DNA from: Winogradskyella thalassocola
GTDB lineage: Bacteria; Bacteroidota; Bacteroidia; Flavobacteriales; Flavobacteriaceae
DNA length: 64,000 nt
Direction of reading: 5' to 3'
Assembly (NCBI RefSeq): GCF_900099995.1
Contig: NZ_FNCZ01000004.1
Location: forward strand, 1 to 64,000
The first letter of the stretch is position 1. Every line of letters starts with the position of its first letter. The position numbers were made by a program, and so were the translations under genes. Shown here one piece after another: positions 50,383-58,840 of this stretch. Below the pieces are notes generated by a model. It was not told the origin of the DNA. It ran no database searches and worked only from the letters and a program-made list of their open reading frames with translations.

Positions 50383-51147
50383 ATGATAAAACTGTCTGGA
50401 GTCATTATCACTTTTAATGAAGAACGCAACATTGAACAATGTTTGCAATCTTTAGTTGATGTGGTAGACGAAATTATTGTTGTAGATTCCTTTTCTACAG
50501 ACAACACAAAAGCCATCTGTAAAGCATTTAACGTCACATTTATAGAGCAAGAATTTTTAGGTTACATAGAACAAAAGAATTTTGCATTATCACAAGCAAG
50601 TTTTAACTATGTTGTTTCATTAGATGGTGACGAAGCCTTATCTAAAACGCTTCAAAAATCTATAATCGACCTCAAATCGAGTTGGAAATTTGATGGGTAT
50701 TACGCTAATCGTTTTAATAACTTTTGTGGGCAATGGATTAAACATTCCGATTGGTATCCAAACAAGAAATTACGCATTTTTGATAGACGATGTGCAGAAT
50801 GGAAAGGAATTAATCCACACGATAATGTGCAATTACACAATGCTAAGGCAAAGTTTGGACATTTAAAAGGTGATATCTTACATAAAACCTACCAAACCTA
50901 TTCCGAGTTTAATCAAAAGACAGAATATTTTTCAACTATTGCGGCAAAAGCGTATTTCGATTCTGGAAAAAAAAGTTCTCTATTGAAAATTATTTGGAAC
51001 CCTACATGGGCTTTTTTTAAATCCTATTTTTTAAGACTTGGATTTTTAGATGGGTTTAATGGTTTTGTAATTTGTGTACAAACAGCAAATATTACGTTTT
51101 TAAAATATTCGAAGTTAAGAGAACTAGAAAAAATCAATAGACCTTAA
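50383..51147 (+). CDS. family 2 glycosyltransferase (WaaE/KdtX-like)
   Basis: The 254-residue protein has the pattern of LPS core glucosyltransferases: GVIITFNEERNIEQCLQSL, DEIIVVDSFSTDNT, QKNFALSQASFNYVVSLDGDEALS (DGD metal site) and FDRRCAEWKGINPHDNV. The C-terminal part (about 205-240) is amphipathic or membrane-associated. It probably adds a sugar to the lipid A-core. The next gene on the other strand is a Kdo-kinase-like protein whose stop lies one base after this one's. Confidence 0.9.
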   Translation: MIKLSGVIITFNEERNIEQCLQSLVDVVDEIIVVDSFSTDNTKAICKAFNVTFIEQEFLGYIEQKNFALSQASFNYVVSLDGDEALSKTLQKSIIDLKSSWKFDGYYANRFNNFCGQWIKHSDWYPNKKLRIFDRRCAEWKGINPHDNVQLHNAKAKFGHLKGDILHKTYQTYSEFNQKTEYFSTIAAKAYFDSGKKSSLLKIIWNPTWAFFKSYFLRLGFLDGFNGFVICVQTANITFLKYSKLRELEKINRP

Positions 51148-51909
51148 CTACGTTCTCCAAAATCTCAATCTCTTTTTTAAACGCTGCTTTTTATGATGTT
51201 TTGCTTGAAAAGCTTCTGTAGCTTCCCACATTAAATTAACAATCTTATCATAATCTTCGCCCGAAACTTTCGCATACTCATCGCTCATCACTTCTACCAT
51301 AGATTTATGAATGGTTAATCTGTCGAAGTTTTTTATACGGTCTTCAAAGTTCATGTGTTTAAACTCCATACGATTCAAATCGACTAAAAAGAACTCATAA
51401 CCATCAGCTACCTTTTTTATTAAAGTGTTTCCTGGAGAATGATCTAAGAATTTAATTCCTTTTTCATGCAATTGAAATGTAAATCGTGTAAAGGCTCTTA
51501 AAATAGCCTCGTAATCTGGGTAGTTAAAATCGTGAGTAAGTTCTCTATACGTTAAATCGCAATCGACCTGTTCCGATAAATAGTAGCTTTTTTTAAATAA
51601 AAAAAACGATTTAAACTCGTAATAAGCAATTGGTTGTGGTGTACCAATGCCTCGTTTTATAAGTTCTAAGCCGTATTCATAGGAACGCTGCGCCTTACTT
51701 TTTCTAAAAAACGAATATGCTATTTGATTAACAACGTTAGGAACCTTGAACGATTTTATATTCACCTGAAAATCCTTCAACTTAAAAAGCCTAAGAGAAT
51801 TCCTCTTTTGATCACCAAAAGGTGTGCCTTCAGTATCAAAATTTTTAATAAAATAATCCAATTTCCCCTGAGAATCCTTGTATTCAGTTCTAATTCTAAA
51901 CGTTTTCAT
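51148..51909 (-). CDS. lipopolysaccharide core kinase-like protein (Kdo/WaaP family)
   Basis: The 253-residue protein has a eukaryote-like protein-kinase fold. Motifs: the catalytic loop region FLDHSPGNTLI (HxxxxN type, about 158-168) and the metal-binding LVDLNRMEF (DLN in place of DFG), after an N-lobe with the Lys region GLELIKRGIGTPQPIAYYEF. Kdo kinases and WaaP phosphorylate sugars of the LPS inner core. Since it sits end-to-end with a core glycosyltransferase, LPS modification fits. It is cytosolic and membrane-proximal. Confidence 0.85.
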   Translation of the reverse strand: MKTFRIRTEYKDSQGKLDYFIKNFDTEGTPFGDQKRNSLRLFKLKDFQVNIKSFKVPNVVNQIAYSFFRKSKAQRSYEYGLELIKRGIGTPQPIAYYEFKSFFLFKKSYYLSEQVDCDLTYRELTHDFNYPDYEAILRAFTRFTFQLHEKGIKFLDHSPGNTLIKKVADGYEFFLVDLNRMEFKHMNFEDRIKNFDRLTIHKSMVEVMSDEYAKVSGEDYDKIVNLMWEATEAFQAKHHKKQRLKKRLRFWRT

Positions 51910-52080
51910 TTAGCAATATTACAATTTTTAATAATCTTTGGTGTGAATATTTTTATCATAATAAAAGTAAAGAAATAAATGCAACAATTTTAAAACATAA
52001 TTGCTAAACCCTATATTTACAAAGCTAAGAATCGTGTTTTATATTTTAAATTATAGAACATTAGTAGCGCTAATTACACT

Positions 52081-53295
52081 ATGAACCACAAAGAATTGTC
52101 CAAACTAAATATATTAAACCTCATTGGTAGAGAGGACGAATTGTTTGAACGCGATTTTAAAACACACCATAGCGAACTTAACGCTATCGTTGCATCTTCA
52201 AAATTCTTGGTTCTAGGAGGTGCCGGCACAATTGGGCAAGCCGTGACTAATGAAATTTTTAAACGGCATCCTAAAAAACTCCATGTCGTTGATATAAGTG
52301 AAAATAACTTAGTTGAATTAGTGAGAGATATCCGAAGTTCTTTTGGCTATATTGATGGTGATTTTAAAACGTTTGCTTTAGATATTGGGTCTATTGCATA
52401 TGATGCGTTTATTGCATCCGATGGAGAGTATGATTATGTACTAAATCTTTCTGCATTAAAACACGTACGAAGTGAAGAAGACGCTTTTACATTGATACGA
52501 ATTATTGATGTCAATATTTTTAATACTGAAAAAACCATTCAACAATCTATAGATAATGGTGTCAAAAAATATTTTTGCGTATCTACAGATAAAGCTACAG
52601 ATCCTGTGAATATGATGGGAGCTTCTAAGCGCATTATGGAACTTTTTTTAATGCAAAAAAGTAAAGACATCACTATTTCTTCAGCTCGCTTTGCTAATGT
52701 GGCATTTTCCGATGGGTCTTTATTATATGGTTTTGAGCAACGCATTAAAAAACAGCAACCTATTGCGGCTCCAAACGATATTAAACGCTATTTTATAACA
52801 CCTAAAGAATCCGGAGAACTCTGTTTAATGTCGTGCATTTTTGGTGAGAATAATGATATCTTTTTCCCACAAATGAATGAACAGTTACATTCAATTAGTT
52901 GCGCTGACGTTGCTATAAACTACATTACAGCACTTGGTTACGAACCTTATTTGTGTGACAACGAAGACGACGCAAGACAATTAGCTAAAACATTACCTAA
53001 ATCTGGGAAATGGCCCTACTTATTGACTAAAACTGATACCACAGGCGAAAAAGAATCTGAAGAATTCTATACAGCACATGAAATTTTAGACCTAAATCGT
53101 TTTAAGACGCTTGGCATTATTAAAAATGAATTAAACATTGATAGAGGTGATAAACTCAAACTTTTTTCTGAGTCTATAAATAAACTCAAAGCAAATAAAT
53201 CTTGGACAAAGGAAGATATAACCCAATTGTTTCACAAAATATTACCGAACTTTAACCACAAAGAGACTGGTAAATATTTAGATCATAAAATGTAA
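52081..53295 (+). CDS. CapD/FlaA1-like nucleotide-sugar dehydratase or epimerase
   Basis: The 404-residue extended SDR has FLVLGGAGTIGQAV (NAD(P) loop, about 43-56), VVDISENNL, YVLNLSALKHVRSEEDAF and CVSTDKATDPVNMMGASKRIMELF. The active-site Tyr of SDRs is Met here (MGASK), as is normal for CapD/FlaA1-type UDP-GlcNAc dehydratases. It lacks the membrane domain of long CapD proteins. It likely makes a modified UDP- or CDP-sugar for the cluster. Its stop is followed at once by the nucleotidyltransferase gene. Confidence 0.88.
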   Translation: MNHKELSKLNILNLIGREDELFERDFKTHHSELNAIVASSKFLVLGGAGTIGQAVTNEIFKRHPKKLHVVDISENNLVELVRDIRSSFGYIDGDFKTFALDIGSIAYDAFIASDGEYDYVLNLSALKHVRSEEDAFTLIRIIDVNIFNTEKTIQQSIDNGVKKYFCVSTDKATDPVNMMGASKRIMELFLMQKSKDITISSARFANVAFSDGSLLYGFEQRIKKQQPIAAPNDIKRYFITPKESGELCLMSCIFGENNDIFFPQMNEQLHSISCADVAINYITALGYEPYLCDNEDDARQLAKTLPKSGKWPYLLTKTDTTGEKESEEFYTAHEILDLNRFKTLGIIKNELNIDRGDKLKLFSESINKLKANKSWTKEDITQLFHKILPNFNHKETGKYLDHKM

Positions 53296-53298
53296 TTG

Positions 53299-54003
53299 AT
53301 GCATAACAAAATAGATGTTGTAATTATGGCTGGTGGGAAAGGTGAACGCTTAATGCCATTAACCAAAAACACTCCAAAACCCCTTTTAAAAATAGGTGAC
53401 AAACCAATAATTGAATACAGCACAGATCGTTTAGCATCTTACGGAATAAAACACATAAACATTTCTACTAATTATTTAAGTCAACAAATTGTCTCCTATT
53501 TTGAAGAAAATAACGAGCATCAAATTGATTTTAATTATATTAAAGAATCGAAATCTTTAGGAACTATTGGCGCGTTAAAACTTATAGAAAATTTTAAAAA
53601 TGAATACATATTAGTAATGAATGCCGATTTACTTACTAATGTAAATTTTGAAGCCCTTTTTAATGATTTTCTTTCAAAAGGTGGTGATGCCTTAATTGCG
53701 ACGATACCTTATAAAGTAGATATTCCGCATGGTGTCGTAGAAACCAAAGCAGGCTTTGTTACCGATTTAAAAGAGAAACCGTCTTATACCTATTATTCAA
53801 ATGCTGGAATTTATATGTTTAAAAAAGAATGTTTCGAATTTATTCCAGAAAACACCTTTTTTGACGCTACGGATTTAATAGAAGTCTTGTTAGCAAAGCA
53901 CAAAAAAATTGTCAATTATCCGATTTTAGACTATTGGTTAGATATTGGAAAACCCGAAGATTTTGAAAAAGCACAAGAGGATATAAAACACCTTAAATTT
54001 TAG
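53299..54003 (+). CDS. sugar nucleotidyltransferase
   Basis: The 234-residue protein has VVIMAGGKGERLMPLTKNTPKPLLKIGDKP (split: the signature GGKGERL and the activating Lys in PKPLL), an MNADLLT metal site and YWLDIGKPEDFEKA near the end, as in NTP_transferase family enzymes that form CDP-, GDP- or UDP-sugars from sugar phosphates. ATG 53299 is chosen; a TTG at 53296 precedes it. It is directly downstream of, and coupled with, the CapD-like gene. Confidence 0.9.
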   Translation: MHNKIDVVIMAGGKGERLMPLTKNTPKPLLKIGDKPIIEYSTDRLASYGIKHINISTNYLSQQIVSYFEENNEHQIDFNYIKESKSLGTIGALKLIENFKNEYILVMNADLLTNVNFEALFNDFLSKGGDALIATIPYKVDIPHGVVETKAGFVTDLKEKPSYTYYSNAGIYMFKKECFEFIPENTFFDATDLIEVLLAKHKKIVNYPILDYWLDIGKPEDFEKAQEDIKHLKF

Positions 54004-54082
54004 TTCATTGTTTTGGTTCCCAAGTAATAATGTTCCATCTAAAAAAGGGCATTATTCATTTTAAAAGATTAGCTAGGTGTCG

Positions 54083-54090
54083 TATCTTTG
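54083..54090 (+). promoter_or_regulatory. -7 element of the cca gene
   Basis: TATCTTTG, exact TAnnTTTG match, 64 bases before the chosen start at 54155. Any start upstream of about 54095 would lie inside or ahead of the promoter. Confidence 0.55.
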
Positions 54091-54154
54091 CGCAGCTAAA
54101 AAATACAGCCATTTTTCAATTAAAACGAAGACCAGCTGTAGTTTCCAATATCTT

Positions 54155-55591
54155 ATGAATCACAAACAAGCATTAAAACTCAATATTTTTAAATACATCA
54201 CACAATCTGCTGAAGAATTGCAGGTAGAAAGTTACGTTATTGGTGGCTTTGTACGCGACTATCTTTTAGAGCGTGGAGAAGCGAAAGATATTGATGTAGT
54301 TGCCGTTGGAAGTGGAATTGAATTAGCAAAACAAGTCGCAAAAAATTTACCAAACCAACCGAAAGTTCAAGTTTTTAAAACCTACGGAACTGCTATGTTG
54401 CGTTATGAAGATATTGAAATTGAATTTGTTGGAGCGAGAAAAGAAAGTTATAACGAAGACAGTAGAAATCCTATTGTTGAAAATGGTACGCTTGAAGACG
54501 ATCAAAATCGTCGTGATTTTACGATAAACGCCTTAGCCTTAAGCTTGAATAAACATAACTTCGGCGAACTTTTAGATCCGTTTAATGGACTAAACGATTT
54601 AGACAAAGGCATAATTCGCACACCCTTAAATCCCGATATTACATATAGCGATGATCCATTGCGAATGATGCGTGCTATCCGTTTTGCAACACAACTCAAT
54701 TTTGAAATTGAAGAAGCCTCACTTAAAGCAATTACCGATAACAAAGAGCGAATTAAGATTATTACCAAAGAACGTATTGTTGTTGAATTAAATAAAATTT
54801 TGGAGAGCGAAACACCTTCAATTGGTTTTATTCATTTAGAAAAAACAGGCTTATTAGATTTTATACTTCCTGAATTAACAGCCCTTAAAGGCATTGATGA
54901 AATTGAAGGCCAAAGCCACAAAGATAATTTTTACCACACCTTAGAAGTCGTAGATAATATAGCTAAAAATACAGATAATCTTTGGTTGCGCTGGGCGGCA
55001 TTATTACACGATATTGGAAAAGCACCAACTAAGAAATTTCATAAAAAAATTGGTTGGACGTTTCATGCGCACGAATTTGTAGGGTCTAAAATGGTTTATA
55101 AACTCTTTAAGCGTTTAAAAATGCCATTGAATGACAAAATGAAATTTGTTCAGAAAATGGTATTTATGAGTTCGCGACCAATTGTTTTGGCTTCCGAAGT
55201 TACAGATTCAGCTGTAAGACGTTTGGTATTTGATGCTGGCGACTATGTTGAAGATTTAATGACGCTTTGTGAAGCAGATATCACCACTAAGAATCCAAAG
55301 AAATTCAAGAAGTACCATAACAATTTCCAAAAGGTAAGAGATAAAATTGTTGAAGTTGAAGAACGCGATCAAGTTCGTAATTTTCAACCTCCGGTTTCAG
55401 GTGAAGAAATTATGAAAACCTTCAACTTAAAACCTTCAAGAGAAATCGGGATGATTAAAGAAGCGATAAAAGAAGCGATTTTAGAAGGGGAGATTCCAAA
55501 TGAATATGAAGCGGCTTTTGAGTTGATGTTAGAAAAGGGAAAGGCATTAGGATTGCGAGCTGAGTTAAAAAGCAGCAAAGATTCAAAGTAA
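54155..55591 (+). CDS. CCA tRNA nucleotidyltransferase / poly(A) polymerase family
   Basis: From the ATG at 54155 ([15 protein letters not shown]) the protein has 478 residues; an upstream GTG at 54077 would start within the promoter. The class II nucleotidyltransferase head has [11 protein letters not shown] and [11 protein letters not shown] (metal Asp pair), [11 protein letters not shown], and [17 protein letters not shown]-terminal HD domain has [12 protein letters not shown], so it may also have phosphatase activity. It adds or repairs the CCA end of tRNAs. The next gene starts 5 bases later. Confidence 0.93.
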   Translation: MNHKQALKLNIFKYITQSAEELQVESYVIGGFVRDYLLERGEAKDIDVVAVGSGIELAKQVAKNLPNQPKVQVFKTYGTAMLRYEDIEIEFVGARKESYNEDSRNPIVENGTLEDDQNRRDFTINALALSLNKHNFGELLDPFNGLNDLDKGIIRTPLNPDITYSDDPLRMMRAIRFATQLNFEIEEASLKAITDNKERIKIITKERIVVELNKILESETPSIGFIHLEKTGLLDFILPELTALKGIDEIEGQSHKDNFYHTLEVVDNIAKNTDNLWLRWAALLHDIGKAPTKKFHKKIGWTFHAHEFVGSKMVYKLFKRLKMPLNDKMKFVQKMVFMSSRPIVLASEVTDSAVRRLVFDAGDYVEDLMTLCEADITTKNPKKFKKYHNNFQKVRDKIVEVEERDQVRNFQPPVSGEEIMKTFNLKPSREIGMIKEAIKEAILEGEIPNEYEAAFELMLEKGKALGLRAELKSSKDSK

Positions 55592-55596
55592 CAAAG

Positions 55597-55983
55597 ATGA
55601 AAAACGACCATACTTATCGTCAACTTTTAGTTTGGCAAAAGTCAATGGCTTTGGTAACGGAAATTTATTCTGAAGTTAAAGTTTTTCCTCCTGATGAATT
55701 GTACGCTTTAACATCTCAAATCAAAAGATCAGCAACCTCAATACCAAGTAACATCGCTGAAGGCTATGGAAGAGATGGAAAGAAAGATTACTTAAGATTT
55801 TTAAACATTGCGCTAAGCTCCTTATTTGAACTGCAATCGCAATTAGAAATTTCTTACAATTTAAACTTTTTAAATGAAGTTAGTTTCAATAAACTTTATA
55901 CAGACACAAGAGAGATTGAAAAGAATGTTAACCAGTTTCATCAGAAAAATCAAAGGCTAAACTTTGAAACTTTGAAACTTTAA
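55597..55983 (+). CDS. four-helix-bundle protein (23S rRNA intervening-sequence protein family)
   Basis: The 128-residue protein has the S23/IVP signature: YRQLLVWQKSMALVTEIYSE, LTSQIKRSATSIPSNIAEGY (the conserved SIPSNIAEGxGR), LRFLNIALSSLFELQSQLEI. Such genes occur inside 23S rRNA of some bacteria and, in Bacteroidota, at many chromosomal places; their function is not clear, though RNA or protein binding is suspected. It sits between the cca gene and ctaA, and its last codons run into an 8-bp tandem repeat that also makes the ctaA start. Confidence 0.9.
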   Translation: MKNDHTYRQLLVWQKSMALVTEIYSEVKVFPPDELYALTSQIKRSATSIPSNIAEGYGRDGKKDYLRFLNIALSSLFELQSQLEISYNLNFLNEVSFNKLYTDTREIEKNVNQFHQKNQRLNFETLKL

Positions 55984-55998
55984 AACTTTGAAACTTTG
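55959..55998 (+). repeat. five copies of an 8-bp repeat (AAACTTTG)
   Basis: Units at 55959, 55967, 55975 (AAACTTTA), 55983 and 55991. It forms the last codons of the four-helix-bundle gene and includes its stop and the TTG start of ctaA, so unit number affects both. Confidence 0.88.
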
Positions 55999-57018
55999 AA
56001 AGTAAAAAAAGAAAATAAGGCAGTCATCTATTGGCTACTTACAGGTTGTATTTTAATATTCATTATGGTCATTGTTGGCGGTATCACTAGGCTAACGCAT
56101 TCAGGCTTATCTATATCGAACTATAAGTTAATTTCAGGAACTATTCCACCAATGAATGAGGTAGAATGGAATGAAGCTTTTGAACTTTACAAACAATATC
56201 CTGAATATCAAAAACTCCATAATCACTTTGGTTTAGAAGAATTTAAAGATATATACTTTTGGGAATGGATTCACAGAGTGATCGGTCGATTTATTGGGTT
56301 GGTCTTTATCATTCCATTTATTTACTTTTTAATTAAAAAACGACTTTCAAAATCCACTATTAAAAAATCTATAATCCTACTTGTTTTAGGAGGCTTTCAA
56401 GGATTTTTAGGCTGGTATATGGTAAAATCTGGATTAGTAGATGAGCCTAATGTGAGTCATTTTAGGTTAGCAGCGCATTTAACCACAGCATTTTTAACCT
56501 TTGCTTACACCTTTTGGGTGGCTTTAGATTTAATGTTTCCTGAGAAAAAAGTCATCGATAAGAAATTTAGAAATTTTATCAGGATTGGTTTAGCCGTTCT
56601 TATCCTTCAAATTATATATGGTGCTTTTGTAGCTGGTTTAGATGCAGGATGGATTCATAATCATTGGCCATTAATGAGTGAAGGCAAATGGATACATGAA
56701 ACCGTTTATATCGAACAAAACCCCGTATATCTTAACTTTCTAGAAGGTAAAAGTGGTGTTCAGTTTGTACATAGAACATTGGCCTATGTCGTTGTGATCT
56801 TTATTCTAGCCATTTGGTATAAAGCAAAGCGAATGGCATTAACCACATGGCAAACTAAAGGTATTAACAGTCTTCTTATAATGGTTGGTATTCAATTTTT
56901 ATTAGGAGTATTAACCTTAATATTCGCTGTTCCGGTTTGGTTAGGTGTTTTACATCAAGTTGGAGCATTTATTTTATTAAGTGCTATGACATTTACCTTA
57001 CATCGCTTCACTAAATAA
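55996..57018 (+). CDS. ctaA: heme A synthase (COX15/CtaA family)
   Basis: The 340-residue inner-membrane protein has about eight membrane segments in two four-helix halves and the conserved His residues: WEWIHRVIGRFIG, VSHFRLAAHL, VQFVHRTLAYV and LGVLHQVGAF. It oxidises heme O to heme A for aa3-type cytochrome oxidase. The TTG at 55996 is the only plausible start before the first membrane helix (the next ATG, at 56063, is inside it), and it lies in the final unit of an 8-bp tandem repeat. Confidence 0.93.
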   Translation: MKVKKENKAVIYWLLTGCILIFIMVIVGGITRLTHSGLSISNYKLISGTIPPMNEVEWNEAFELYKQYPEYQKLHNHFGLEEFKDIYFWEWIHRVIGRFIGLVFIIPFIYFLIKKRLSKSTIKKSIILLVLGGFQGFLGWYMVKSGLVDEPNVSHFRLAAHLTTAFLTFAYTFWVALDLMFPEKKVIDKKFRNFIRIGLAVLILQIIYGAFVAGLDAGWIHNHWPLMSEGKWIHETVYIEQNPVYLNFLEGKSGVQFVHRTLAYVVVIFILAIWYKAKRMALTTWQTKGINSLLIMVGIQFLLGVLTLIFAVPVWLGVLHQVGAFILLSAMTFTLHRFTK

Positions 57019-57031
57019 TTAAAAAATCCCT

Positions 57032-57039
57032 TAACTTTG
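57032..57039 (+). promoter_or_regulatory. -7 element next to the pRiA4b-like gene
   Basis: TAACTTTG, exact TAnnTTTG match, ending 4 bases before the ATG at 57044; a leaderless transcript is likely if it is used. Confidence 0.55.
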
Positions 57040-57043
57040 CAGC

Positions 57044-57562
57044 ATGATTTATAGATTTAGAGTTATACTAGATAACGATACCGAAGATGATGTGTTCCGT
57101 GATATAGAAATCCGCGAAACTGACACGATGGAAGATTTACATAATACTATAACCCAATCTTTTGGGTTTGATGGTATGGAAATGGCATCATTTTATGTAA
57201 GCGACGATCAATGGAACCAAGGTGAAGAAATCGCTATGATGGACATGAGCGAAGCTGGCAATGAAGTAAAGATGATGAACGAAACCGTTCTAAACTCTAT
57301 TATCCATGAAGCATCTACACGTCTCATCTATCTTTACGATTTTATGAACATGTGGACATTTTATGTTGAGTTAGGTGAAATTGTTGAAGAAGCAGAAGGC
57401 ACAGACTACCCTAATCTAATGTTTGTTCACGGTCAAATTCCTGATGAAGCTCCTGAAAAAACTTTTGAAGCTGAAGAAGACGATGACGACTATAATGAAT
57501 TTGATGATGATTTAGATTTAGACGACTACGATAATTTAAATTTTGATGAGAATTGGAATTAA
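57044..57562 (+). CDS. pRiA4b ORF-3-like / IS1096 TnpR-like protein
   Basis: The 172-residue protein starts MIYRFRVILDNDTEDDVFRD, with EDLHNTITQSFGFDG, MASFYVSD and LIYLYDFMNMWTFYVELGEI, which is the pattern of the pRiA4b ORF-3/plasmid TnpR-like fold. The C-terminal 40 residues are Asp/Glu-rich (DDDDYNEFDDDLDLDDYD). Despite the name it is not a resolvase, and in Bacteroidota it is a chromosomal gene of unknown function. No mobile element is next to it. It overlaps the convergent gene by 4 bases. Confidence 0.85.
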   Translation: MIYRFRVILDNDTEDDVFRDIEIRETDTMEDLHNTITQSFGFDGMEMASFYVSDDQWNQGEEIAMMDMSEAGNEVKMMNETVLNSIIHEASTRLIYLYDFMNMWTFYVELGEIVEEAEGTDYPNLMFVHGQIPDEAPEKTFEAEEDDDDYNEFDDDLDLDDYDNLNFDENWN

Positions 57563-58623
57563 CTAAATCGGTTTAAATTAACATCCTCATAATTCCGCTT
57601 TACAAAGTCAAGAGCATATTTAAGCACTTCACCCATGTTTTTACTCTTTCTAAAGTTTAAATCCATGGTATAATTATAGATATCTTCTTTAAGTATTTCA
57701 ATATGCTTTGGGATAGATATTTCGTCCGCTTCCATACAATTTAATAAAGCTTTTAATCGCGAGCGGTAACTAATCATTCGTTTGGCAACAATAGAGCGTT
57801 CTTCAATTTTATACTGATCTATGGATTCGTGTTGAATTTTTTCACGTACCAATTCTACCATCTTAAAGTTCTCTTTAAAAAATTGTGGTCTGTAAATCTT
57901 TAGATTGCCTTCATAAGATTGCTGATCAAAATCAATAGCTCTAATTTTAAAAACCACATGATCAAAATCGTGTGTTGGAACAATCACATAGTTATAAGAA
58001 CGCATATCACCTAAAAGCCGAATTAAACAACGTTCATTAAACTTTACAAACTCTTTGGCTATTTGCGCTTTTTCAGACGAACTACAATCTGGCAACATAT
58101 TCTTTATAAACTCATCTCCGGGAATACCGGCAATATGTTCTTCAATCAACGTATCCTTACAAACCAAAAAATTGATTTGATATGGTGATAACATTTGCTC
58201 AAGTTCCAATCCATAAACCCTTGAAGCATCCGCTGTTTTAACGTAAAAATAAGTGAAATTATCATTGAGAATGTTCCTCACTTTTATTCTGAAGGGTTTA
58301 GAATTTCCAAACGTGCAAAAATCAATCGCATCTACACTAAGGTACTTTAAAATACTGGTTCCTCCATCAGAAATTAAATTTGAGTACACTTGTTTTAAAC
58401 TAATATCAATTTCTTCACGCTCAAAACCATTGTAATACACACGTACCCATAGCGTATCAACATCATCTTTATCATAAACAACAACAGAACCTTGAAACCG
58501 GAGTAAATCCGAATAAAAAATAGGTAAATCTATATTTCTTCTATATTTAGATAAATACGTATCTAATTTTTTAGAAATAGGGTATGTTGGTTTTCGTTTT
58601 GATATTTTTAAATCCTCACTCAT
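57559..58623 (-). CDS. conserved protein of unknown function
   Basis: The 354-residue protein has no signal peptide or membrane segment and I do not recognise a named domain. It has a C-terminal helical part (about 240-340), two Cys near the middle (PDCSSSEKAQ, NERCLIRLLG) and a repeated DxD-like segment HDFDHVVFKIRAIDFDQQSY (about 216-236). That last segment plus SYNYVIVPTH hints at a kinase-like or phosphotransfer core, but this is weak. It converges on the pRiA4b-like gene with a 4-base overlap. Confidence 0.75.
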   Translation of the reverse strand: MSEDLKISKRKPTYPISKKLDTYLSKYRRNIDLPIFYSDLLRFQGSVVVYDKDDVDTLWVRVYYNGFEREEIDISLKQVYSNLISDGGTSILKYLSVDAIDFCTFGNSKPFRIKVRNILNDNFTYFYVKTADASRVYGLELEQMLSPYQINFLVCKDTLIEEHIAGIPGDEFIKNMLPDCSSSEKAQIAKEFVKFNERCLIRLLGDMRSYNYVIVPTHDFDHVVFKIRAIDFDQQSYEGNLKIYRPQFFKENFKMVELVREKIQHESIDQYKIEERSIVAKRMISYRSRLKALLNCMEADEISIPKHIEILKEDIYNYTMDLNFRKSKNMGEVLKYALDFVKRNYEDVNLNRFS

Positions 58624-58804
58624 GTGATAAATTTAAGGGTTTTAAAATGAATATAAAAAAGGTTACTTTTAAATTTGATTAAACTTATCTTTTAAAGCTA
58701 TTGGAGCGATTTAAATCACTCAATTCCGATTCCTAAGTTATCATAAAATATAAATTCTTGTAACAAATAAAAGCATCAATCGTCTTATACACATAACCAA
58801 CTTT

Positions 58805-58821
58805 GCTGAAGTTACTTCAGC
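58805..58821. promoter_or_regulatory. palindrome upstream of the ABC transporter genes
   Basis: GCTGAAG-TTA-CTTCAGC, a perfect 7-bp inverted repeat 19 bases before the start codon; it could be an operator or a leader hairpin. Confidence 0.4.
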
Positions 58822-58840
58822 ATCTTAAAAACCAATCATT

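Noticed and set aside
57044..57562. Mobile-element call for the IS1096 TnpR-like protein.
   Set aside because: No inverted repeats, transposase or target duplication nearby; the family is chromosomal in many Bacteroidota.
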